From Zymoseptoria tritici IPO323 (lineage: Eukaryota > Ascomycota > Dothideomycetes > Mycosphaerellales > Mycosphaerellaceae): a DNA stretch of 64,000 bases. How positions within the stretch are numbered: position 1 is the first letter of the stretch; every line of letters starts with the position of its first letter. Location of the stretch: positions 496,001-560,000 of the forward strand of contig NC_018207.1 in the NCBI RefSeq assembly GCF_000219625.1, given 5' to 3'. Below are positions 56,643 through 64,000 of the stretch, in pieces. A program made the position numbers and the translations under genes. The notes beneath the pieces were generated by a model. It was not told the origin of the DNA and ran no database searches. It saw only the letters and a program-made list of their open reading frames with translations.

Positions 56643-57830
56643 TCAAACCTGTGTCGGCATCTCAAAATCCTTCCTAACCTTCAACCTCACCGGTTTCCGA
56701 CACGGCTCCACCGTCCCGGGAATCGGATACTTCACATCCAACCACCGTCCCTGTAACCACGCAATCGTCATATTCGGCACCAAATACAACAACACCGCAG
56801 CCGGAAACTGTGTCGCGCCCAGTCCAAAAAGCAGCGACACGGACAATCCTAGTCGTTGACCATTCGTCAAAGGCTGCTTTTTGGCGTCCGGGGTGGGGAC
56901 TTCCGGGGTTGTGAGGGGCGGTTGTCGACGGAGTAGGATGCCCGCCGCCATGGTTAGGGTGAGGAGACAAGGGAGGGTGAAAGTCGGGTCTGGGAGGGTG
57001 AGGTCTGGAATGAAGGAGAGACCTTCGGTGCGCATTGAGGGTTCGATGTAAGCGGCGTAGGGGTTCGTGTTGAGTTTTTCGAGGTGGACGGCTTCGATGG
57101 GGATGTCGGAAGAGGAGAGACCTGCAGCTTGGGCTTTTGCTTCGCGGGCGTCGAAGAGGCGTTCGGCGAGGATTTCGTCGGGGGAGGACGCCATTTTCAT
57201 GGGCTCGGAGCCTGCAGCGACGGTAGGGTATTTCTTGCTGAAGAGCCAGGTGAGGGGTTTCGTGATGAGACTCAACACACCCTCTCGACCTCCGCATTTC
57301 ACGCGAACGGTCTCCGTCATGGCGATGAGGACTCCGAAATTCAGCAGCGAGCGGACGTTGAAAAGTGGAATTTTGAAGTCACGGGACATGGCGATCATCG
57401 TTTGGAAGTAGAGCAGAGGTCGGAAAGCGGGCTGCTTTTTGATTCGTCGCTGGATGAGAGTTCGACGCATGTGAGCGCCCACGATGGGAGAGAGATTGCG
57501 TCGGAGAACGGCCCGTCGTCGGGCAGGGAGGGTTGAGAAGTTGTAGACTAGGCCGCCGCGGACGATCAGGGCTGTTAGAGGGAGGACGGCGTACCAGGGG
57601 AGACCGGTGGCGTGGAGGGTGTCGAGGAGGAGGGAGGGAATAGTCATGAGGGATTCGGCGAATGGGTTGATGGCGGGTGCTGCTGCGGCGACTTCTGAGG
57701 CGGCGGTGGGGATTTCGTGGGTTGTTGCTGTGGAGGCATGGCGGCGGAGATGGGGGAGGGAGGATTGATAGATTGAGGTCCGGATGGCGGGAGGGAGGAG
57801 GAGGGAGCGGCGGAGGAGAAGAGAGGCCAT
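56643..57830 (-). CDS. COX18: Mitochondrial inner-membrane insertase COX18 (Oxa1/YidC family)
   Basis: This is a single-exon 395-aa protein. An Arg/Ser-rich presequence (MASLLLRRSLLLPPAIRTSI) is followed by Oxa1-family membrane segments: WYAVLPLTALIVRGGLVYNF, then the basic hairpin LPARRRAVLRRNLSPIV. Next comes MIAMSRDFKIPLFNVRSLLN and two C-terminal hydrophobic pairs (FTLPCLLTLTMAAGILL, LFGLGATQFPAAVLLYLVPN). COX18 inserts the Cox2 C-terminal tail across the inner membrane during cytochrome oxidase assembly. Length and the DFKIP-type wording fit COX18 better than OXA1. The start at 57830 gives the presequence. Confidence 0.85.
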   Translation of the reverse strand: MASLLLRRSLLLPPAIRTSIYQSSLPHLRRHASTATTHEIPTAASEVAAAAPAINPFAESLMTIPSLLLDTLHATGLPWYAVLPLTALIVRGGLVYNFSTLPARRRAVLRRNLSPIVGAHMRRTLIQRRIKKQPAFRPLLYFQTMIAMSRDFKIPLFNVRSLLNFGVLIAMTETVRVKCGGREGVLSLITKPLTWLFSKKYPTVAAGSEPMKMASSPDEILAERLFDAREAKAQAAGLSSSDIPIEAVHLEKLNTNPYAAYIEPSMRTEGLSFIPDLTLPDPTFTLPCLLTLTMAAGILLRRQPPLTTPEVPTPDAKKQPLTNGQRLGLSVSLLFGLGATQFPAAVLLYLVPNMTIAWLQGRWLDVKYPIPGTVEPCRKPVRLKVRKDFEMPTQV

Positions 57831-58185
57831 GGCGGAGGTGGGGATTGCGCTGTCCCAGGCGGAGTTGTTTTCGATGGAATCAATCTTTCAGCTGATAGAC
57901 AGACCAACGCTTCTTAAAAGTGAAGTGAAGTTCGCAGCTCTCTCGCGGAAGATTTAGAGTTTGAACCCTGAACCGCGATCGACGGCACATGACGCGGAAC
58001 TCGTGGACCAAAGTGAGAGAGCTGAGCTGACTGACCTCAACTCAAACACCCGACGACGAGAAGAGCTGCTCACCTCAGAAGGCGTGATGCGTAGGTGAAT
58101 AAGACACTCACTCACGAGGACCTCCAACAGCAGGAAACATGCTATAACCACGACCCTCCCTACACCTTCATTCAACACCACCAAC
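57831..58185. promoter_or_regulatory. Divergent promoter between COX18 and ALG11
   Basis: COX18 (minus) and ALG11 (plus) start from the two ends of this 355-bp region. Repeated ctcactcac-type and aactcaa elements are present. No defined operator is recognised. Confidence 0.4.
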
Positions 58186-59902
58186 ATGGCTGTCCTCATC
58201 ACCCTGCTGTCCGTCTTGCTGGGCCTGGCTGTGTTGACGCGTCTGTTTCCCTACGCTTTCCGCTTGCTAGGTCGAACAATAGGGAACTCGATCCGAAGCA
58301 AAACACTTCACCGCAGAGAAATCCTCCTCACTCGTGCCGTCGCCGAAGAGACCGACCAGAAGTCCACCACCACCAAACCCACCGCCTCCTCCGCATCCCT
58401 CGATTCCGACTGGGAGAAGGTCTCCTCGAACGGCACGCAGACGCCAAAGTCCTCCCCTACAACAACATCCTCCGACTCATCCTACTCCGGCGTCATCGCC
58501 TTCTTCCATCCCTTCTGCAACGCCGGCGGAGGCGGAGAACGTGTCCTCTTCGCCGCCATCCTCGCAACCCAACAACGATACCCGAACGCCCTCTGTGTCG
58601 TCTACACCGGCGACCACGATGCCAGCCGCGATCAGATCCTCGCCAACGCCCGCAATCGATTCAACATCCACCTACAACCCTCCCGTGTGGTATTCCTCTA
58701 CCTGACAACTCGAGAATGGGTTCTCGCATCAAAATGGCCGCGATTCACACTGCTGGGACAAAGCATAGGCAGTCTCATCCTCGGATGGGATGCCTTCACA
58801 CTGCTCGCACCGGACATCATGATCGATACTATGGGTTATGCCTTTGTGCTCGCATTGAGTAAATGGCTGTTCCCCAGCGTCCCTACAGCAGCCTACGTTC
58901 ACTACCCAACCATCAGCACCGACATGCTGCAATCCCTCAACTCCACCGACGGATCTCAAGGCCTCAACGCCGGCTCAGGCAAAGGCTTCCGCGGTCTAGC
59001 CAAACAATTCTACTGGCAGAAATTCGCATCCCTCTACTCCTGGGTCGGCGGCAGCGTGGACATCGTCATGACCAACTCCTCCTGGACGCAGTCCCACATC
59101 TCCACCCTCTGGAAGCCCTCTCGAGCTTCTCAGCAACCCTCCCCACGCCCCATCACAGTTGTCTACCCACCCTGCGCTGTCGCCGAGCTCCAAGAGAAAA
59201 TCCCCGTCACACTAGAAAACGAGAAAGACCGCCAACCCCACATCCTCTACATCGCCCAATTTCGCCCGGAGAAAATGCATACGACTATCATCGACGCCTT
59301 CCACACTTTCCTCCGCGAGCACCACTCTTCCACCCCTCCCTCCTCCCGTCCGCGATTGATTCTAGTGGGCAGCGTCCGCGATGACCACGACGAGAAGAGA
59401 GTGTACAAACTCCGACTACAAGCACAAGAGGTGAAAGATAGTGTGGACTTTGTAGTCAATGCGAAGTGGCCGCAGATATTGGAGTTCTTGAAGAGTAGCA
59501 AAGTGGGCGTCAATGGCATGTGGAATGAACATTTCGGGATAGGAGTGGTGGAGTATCAGGCTGCCGGGTTGGTGGCGGTGGTGAATGATAGTGGAGGACC
59601 GAAGGCGGATATTGTTGTGGAGGTTGATGGTGGGAGAACGGGTGAGTTATCTTGAGGAAGCAGGTTTTAAGGGGTTATGCTGACTCAACGATACAGGTTT
59701 CCACGCGACCACGCCGAAGGAATTTGCGGATGGATTCGCGCAGGCGCTTGCGTTGAAGGATGAGGAGGCTTATGCGATGCGGTGTCGAGCGAGGAAAAGC
59801 AGTTGGCGATTCTCAGAAGAGGTCTTCATCGAAGCTTGGACCAAGGAGTTGGTCGGCTTGGTTCATCTGACTAATGAGGATGGACAAAGGAAAGACATCT
59901 AG
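58186..59902 (+). CDS. ALG11: ALG11, GDP-mannose:Man3GlcNAc2-PP-dolichol alpha-1,2-mannosyltransferase
   Basis: Two exons, 58186..59641 and 59697..59902, give 553 aa. It adds the fourth and fifth mannoses to the lipid-linked oligosaccharide on the cytosolic face of the ER. An N-terminal membrane anchor (LITLLSVLLGLAVLTRLF) precedes the GT-B domains. Signatures are FFHPFCNAGGGGERVLF, YVHYPTISTDML, KWPQILEFL and the EX7E-type motif NEHFGIGVVEYQAAGLVAVV followed by NDSGGPKADIV. Exon 2 supplies GFHATTPKEFADGFAQAL and the C-terminus. Length agrees with fungal ALG11. A Ser/Thr-rich insert at residues 60-100 is lineage-specific. Confidence 0.92.
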
Positions 59903-60102
59903 ACTTTGTTTTCTGGCTTGAATTTGAGCGAGTTTGATGGTCCTACCTTATTCCAGCGTTGCCATATGCAACACGCCGCGCACGACCCGTCTTTGTCCCT
60001 TTGCACACAGGGAAAGTAGCGCGCACCGCTCTCATTCGGGTAACCAAGACGGCCGACCGACGCGCGCGCGCCACACCGATTTCTTTTTTTTTCTTTTTTT
60101 TC

Positions 60103-60460
60103 TCAACAAGGTCTATCAGCAAAGCCGAACTTTCCACCTCTCGTCTTCGGACAGTTGTGGATGTAATCGGCGATGCTTCCCTCAACGGGAATACAGCAGT
60201 GATGATTGCCCAGGACCCTGGGGTCCATGGTCTGTAGGGAAAAAATTTAGCATGTTCTCCCCGTGTTTTTGGTTTTCAAAGGGATTGGGGGATCAAGATT
60301 TGATTTTTTCCCGACTTACGAGCCACCCTCCCGAGTCGCGACACAATTCTGCGGCGGCGAGGTCCGAGTCGCCTTCGCATTTGACATGCGCGTTGGCGAT
60401 GACTGCGCCGAAGAGGGCGGTGGTGGCGGCGAGGAGGCGGATGGAGGTCTTGAGCTGCAT
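60103..60460 (-). CDS. Small secreted cysteine-rich protein (89 aa)
   Basis: Two exons, 60320..60460 and 60103..60231, are separated by an 88-nt intron with GTAAGT donor, GCTAAAT branch-like site and CTACAG acceptor. The signal peptide is MQLKTSIRLLAATTALFGAV with likely cleavage near NAHV. The mature part of about 65 residues has six cysteines in the order C, C, CC, C, C (VKCEG, AELCRD, HHCCIP, HNCPK, RPC at the end). The Cys-Cys pair in the middle is typical of disulfide-rich fungal effectors and antifungal peptides. It is not matched to a named family. The open frame extends upstream to 60598, but those residues lie before the signal peptide and are taken as 5' UTR. Confidence 0.72.
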
Positions 60461-61176
60461 CGTCGTGGGAGAGGAAAGATTGTGTTGTTGTGGTGTTGTT
60501 CTTAGTAGTAGTAGTGGTGGTAATGGTATTTGTCGATGCGGTGAGGATGAGAAAAGAGTTATGCAATTTTGTACTCCGGGATCCCACGGATGGGACAACC
60601 ATGCCCGCTGCTCATGTGTTCCTGGTTTCCATGCTCATTTTTTCGCCGCCTGTGAGACCTTGAGTACTGGGATCGCTTGGATCACTGGACTGTCAAGGAT
60701 CACTGGATTGACAAGCCGTGGCTGTGGACGGCACGTACTGGTCGCACGTCTATCGGGGTGATATGGTGGTGGACGGGATCTGGAGTAGGAAGGAGGAAGG
60801 AGGAGAGGCCGACCTGGACAGGACATGGATTCATGATGTTCTCGACGCTGGGGAGCATTTGAGAAATTGTCGCCTTTGTTTGCAGCAAGGGCATATCCAG
60901 GGAGTCGGGACGGATACTTAGGACCACTCCTCCCTGGTCCTCGATCCGTTGACCGCGGCCCGGACAGACAAGTTCTATGAAACTCAGGACGGCGGGACGG
61001 GATTGGAAGCAGATAGGTAGAGTTGTCACTGCAATATGTCGAACGAATGACGACGGTCTGAAGGTAGGTTGTGTTGGAGGCCGGGTAAATGTCGGAGTTC
61101 AGGCGCGAAGCTCGGGCAAGCTTCGATCAATGGGTTCGGGCGAACTTCACTTCACCCATCAACCAAAAACCTCGCA
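60461..61176. other. Intergenic, no gene seen
   Basis: This 716-bp region is the shared upstream sequence of the divergent secreted-peptide and membrane-protein genes. Only unsupported short frames are visible. Confidence 0.4.
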
Positions 61177-61653
61177 ATGGGCGCCCGACTCTCCCAACCC
61201 CAAGGTCCCGGCGGCACCGGCGAATCCTCTCTCCCCACCAAAGTTCCCCCACCACCCTCCCCTCGCCGCCCCTTTCCCCGCCGCTTCAACTCCCGCACCG
61301 TCATCGCCCCCGCCGCAGCCTTCACCATGGCTATCCTGCTCTTCGTCTACACCCGCACCAGCATTCGCGCCGCGAAAGCCAATGCGCAGCGTCATCGGGA
61401 CGCGGATACGGGTGGAGAGGGACTGAGTTTGTTGAATGAGCATCGGCGACGGCATGGGATGGCGAAGAAGGTGGAGGGAGAGGGTGGAGGGACGGTGGTG
61501 GAGTTGGGGAGGGAGTTGATGGGACGGAATAAGGAGGGGAAGAGGGTGGAGGAGGAGGAGGTTAGGAGGAGGGGGGAGGAGGAGAGGAAGAGGGTGGAGA
61601 GGATGAGGATGGCGAGGAAGGGGGGTTTAACTGGGGATGGAGGGGAGAAGTGA
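61177..61653 (+). CDS. Small single-span membrane protein with N-myristoylation consensus (158 aa)
   Basis: The Met at 61177 starts MGARLSQPQGPGGTG, where Gly2 and Ser6 fit the N-myristoylation consensus MGxxxS. A Pro/Arg-rich linker leads to one membrane segment, TVIAPAAAFTMAILLFVYT (about residues 40-58). A strongly charged coiled-coil-like tail follows (GKRVEEEEVRRRGEEERKRV). The protein has no recognised domain. The frame is open upstream for 36 further codons, but these look like 5' UTR. A role at an organelle membrane is possible and unproven. Confidence 0.6.
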   Translation: MGARLSQPQGPGGTGESSLPTKVPPPPSPRRPFPRRFNSRTVIAPAAAFTMAILLFVYTRTSIRAAKANAQRHRDADTGGEGLSLLNEHRRRHGMAKKVEGEGGGTVVELGRELMGRNKEGKRVEEEEVRRRGEEERKRVERMRMARKGGLTGDGGEK

Positions 61654-62039
61654 GAGCTCTTCGAAGTGATGCGCTGTCATGTGAGGTTCGCTGTGAAGTA
61701 AGCTTGTTCATGTGCAGACTGTTGCATGTGTGTGGCTGTTGAGACCATGAGACCACAAAGTGATACCGCTCATGAGAAGTCACTTTCATGTACGATCTGC
61801 AGCATATGCGCGACTCTCGCGAACGGTCACCCTTGAGCTACTTAGTTCTGCACGCTGAGCTGCAACATCGACATTGACGACAACACTCATTCATCTCGGT
61901 CAAACCCACCGTACTCGAAGGACAACACTCGATCTTCCGATACAACTCGACGCCATCGGCACTGTGATCTGCACGTTTGGAATCACGACACCAGCTCAAG
62001 TCAATTGCTGCGACCATCACACACCGATCGGTACTCACC

Positions 62040-62930
62040 ATGGTCTGCTTCCAGACGCCTGGCGAACACCACCGTGCCGACCATGCCGATTATTGGAAGA
62101 TTCCAGCTACGAGCGAGTATCTGCACAACGCTCAACTGAGATCGATCATCGATAGTGCAGGAGGCGAAAGGCATTATCCCATCGCGACGGTCGCGACTCG
62201 ATTATTCCAGCTTGCGAAGCGTACCCAGCGAAGGCTGCGCTGCTATGATGGGGATTCAGGCAAAGAGCTTAAGGATTTTGTCCGGCAGCGCGGTCTCGCA
62301 GCAGCGACGCACGTGAAGAAGAGGGAACTTATCGAGGTGCTCGAGGCTGCCGATGAAGATGCAACATTCGCCCGCTTTTTGGACTTGCCTCCTGAACTGC
62401 GGACATTGATCTACGAGTTCCACTTCGCTTCCTACTCCTCAGACCGGCGCCTCGGAGCTATCCAGTCGGCCGTTCCCCCTCCCATCACACACATCAGTTC
62501 TCAAATTCGTCGAGAGACATTGCAGCTATTCTACACGACTTCTGACTTCCAGTTTGACTTCGAGAGGGTGGACGCTCAGTTCCTGAAGATCGAGACGGAA
62601 TCGACCAACATCAATCGACACCTGCCCCAAGAATTGTTTCCGATCATTCGCAACTTTCGCGTACACGTCCGGGAATTTGTTTACTGGGGAGCTGGAAGAT
62701 ATGGCCCCGTGGAGCACGCCGTATGCTCCGTCTACTTTCCCACAGGCAGTGCGAAGCTCTCGGTGCAGGTGCTGCATGGTGTACACGACCGCAAGAAGAT
62801 GATGTCTTCTGCGGATCCCCGAGAAGAAGAAGTGCGCAGGTTCTTTGCCGAAGATTTCTTGCGTGTCTGGCCACCGACGCTGACTATTAAAATCGCCGAC
62901 ACCCTCATCGCCCTCACCAATCTGAGATGA
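62040..62930 (+). CDS. SAP-like/F-box-like protein (296 aa), tandem copy 1
   Basis: The Met at 62040 (MVCFQTPGEHHRADHADYWK) is chosen because the downstream paralogue begins at the same point. Residues about 65-110 resemble a SAP-type helix pair: LRCYDGDSGKELKDFVRQRG, then KKRELIEVLEAADED. A fungal F-box-like core LDLPPELRTLIYEFHF follows, then PPPITHISSQIRRETLQLFY. The remainder is a beta-rich substrate-side region. Such proteins usually act as adaptors, but an E3 role is only inferred. Confidence 0.68.
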   Translation: MVCFQTPGEHHRADHADYWKIPATSEYLHNAQLRSIIDSAGGERHYPIATVATRLFQLAKRTQRRLRCYDGDSGKELKDFVRQRGLAAATHVKKRELIEVLEAADEDATFARFLDLPPELRTLIYEFHFASYSSDRRLGAIQSAVPPPITHISSQIRRETLQLFYTTSDFQFDFERVDAQFLKIETESTNINRHLPQELFPIIRNFRVHVREFVYWGAGRYGPVEHAVCSVYFPTGSAKLSVQVLHGVHDRKKMMSSADPREEEVRRFFAEDFLRVWPPTLTIKIADTLIALTNLR

Positions 62931-63553
62931 TTCGATGCAGAAAAAAGGGTTCGCAGGGTTTGGTCCTTGATTCAGCCAGCTCCACAATGCATCTTTGATC
63001 GCCTTCGACATTACTGTTGGAACTGCGCAGCTGCATCTCAAATCAATCAACCAGGATCACCACGTATCTTTGATCTTTGTTCACGGCAATTTTGCCACAG
63101 CACGACGCTGTCCAACAACTTTACTGGCGTTTGAGGAAGCAAATCAAAAGTTATTCGCGATCTGCCCGCAACACACGTCAAGGGACTTGCGCTTTCGCGA
63201 GAGCTGGAGTTGGAAGGTGCTTACGAACTTGAGATGCGGCCATGGTTGATACGGCCATGGAGAGTGCGCATCTTTGTTCCAGCCAGCGTAGCCAGAGTCA
63301 TTCGCAAAGCAGGCCCGAGTGCTGGAAGGCGAGGAGCGGCATCTTTTCGCAGACAAAAGCATGCAGTGAAATATTTACAGATTATTCTACGCGAAAGGTA
63401 CGTCTGTCCAAATTTGCGCTGTTTCCTTCAATTCACGTCCCGTCCCGTTCATGACCAAAGCTGATGCCTTGCTCAGCTTGCGAACTTCATCTCCTCGGGC
63501 TTCCACATTAAAAACATCAACCAAGCCCAGCCGAGCGCCTCCATCTGCACATC
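62931..63553. other. Intergenic between tandem paralogues
   Basis: No gene could be supported in 623 bp. It contains the promoter of the second copy. Confidence 0.4.
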
Positions 63554-64000
63554 ATGGTCGCCTCTCAGAGAGCGCCGTACCACGCCTCCGACTACTGGAA
63601 ACTCCCTTTCGTCGCCAGCAACGAGCACAACAATGTCTTGAAAGTCCAGATCGACAGGCCGGGGGGCCGTCACTACACTTCGGCGACCACTCGACCCCGA
63701 CTCGTGGAGCTCGTCAAACGCACCGCACGAGGTCTGCGCTGCTACGATGGCGATTCGCCCACTGAATTATCGCACTTCATCTCGCAACGAGGCATCAACC
63801 CGACGTCATCCAACACGAAGAAGAAGCAAGAGCTCATCACCATACTCGAAAGCGCCGACGAGGAGGCTACATTCGATCGCTTCTTCGATCTCCCTGCCGA
63901 GCTACGCGTGTTTGTCTACGAGCTTCACTTCGCCTCATACACCTGCGAACGTCGCGCCATCGAATCACCTACACCACCACCCATCACCCAGGTCGATACA
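63554..64000 (+). CDS. SAP-like/F-box-like protein, tandem copy 2 (partial, cut by window end)
   Basis: The frame from ATG 63554 stays open for 149 codons to the window end. It aligns with copy 1 throughout: YHASDYWKLPFVAS, GLRCYDGDSPTELSHFISQR, KKKQELITILESADEEATFD, FDLPAELRVFVYELHFASYT and SPTPPPITQVDT. The two copies are clearly paralogous but substantially diverged, so the duplication is not recent. The C-terminal half lies outside the window. Confidence 0.68.
   Translation, partial: MVASQRAPYHASDYWKLPFVASNEHNNVLKVQIDRPGGRHYTSATTRPRLVELVKRTARGLRCYDGDSPTELSHFISQRGINPTSSNTKKKQELITILESADEEATFDRFFDLPAELRVFVYELHFASYTCERRAIESPTPPPITQVDT

Noticed and set aside
58095..58862. 255-codon frame overlapping ALG11
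   Set aside because: It is an alternate-frame shadow of ALG11 with low-complexity His/Arg/Pro composition.
1..64000. tRNA, rRNA, riboswitch and bacterial operon signals
   Set aside because: No convincing tRNA or rRNA sequence was noticed by eye and the genome is fungal; a tRNAscan run would be needed to exclude tRNAs fully.

Overview
This window comes from a filamentous ascomycete, most likely a Dothideomycete. Short spliceosomal introns of about 50-70 nt interrupt most genes, with GT donors, CTGAC or CTAAC branch sites and AG acceptors. An 18-kb block of dead transposons shows repeat-induced point mutation (RIP). The class-level placement is an inference; no rRNA or other phylogenetic marker is present.

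Layout: (1) 0.2-4.3 kb holds housekeeping genes: a 3-methyladenine DNA glycosylase, complex III subunit QCR7, and a mitochondrial NAD+-type carrier divergent from QCR7. (2) 4.9-6.9 kb holds the most unusual locus. A Kex2-type repeat-peptide precursor, apparently decayed, is transcribed divergently from a UstYa/DUF3328-family gene with two HxxHC motifs. This is the minimal signature of a fungal dikaritin RiPP cluster, although the repeat peptide also resembles an alpha-pheromone precursor. (3) 7.7-25.6 kb is a RIP-mutated island of nested transposons. A PIF/Harbinger-like transposase is split by a 5.6-kb Tad-type LINE with a 13-bp target duplication. A 0.8-kb element shares the LINE 3' tail. 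A 7.7-kb DNA transposon has 59-bp terminal inverted repeats and an integrase-core (D,D,E) transposase.

(4) 25.9-35.4 kb has a secreted GH3 beta-glucosidase, a YCII-domain protein, a peroxisomal Pcs60-type acyl-CoA synthetase and two tandem DUF7918-like paralogues with SUMO-interaction-like C-termini. (5) 35.7-51.6 kb has two large acidic proteins that seem to share an N-terminal domain, a candidate secreted Cys-rich protein, a short RecQ-like helicase, a flavocytochrome b2-like dehydrogenase and a TatD-family nuclease. (6) 54-64 kb has a Cys-3/MetR-type bZIP regulator, COX18 and ALG11 (divergent), an 89-aa secreted Cys-rich protein, a small membrane protein with a myristoylation consensus, and two tandem SAP/F-box-like paralogues, the second cut by the window edge.

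Exon-intron structures were worked out by hand from splice sites, frame continuity and family conservation; no transcript data or database search was available.
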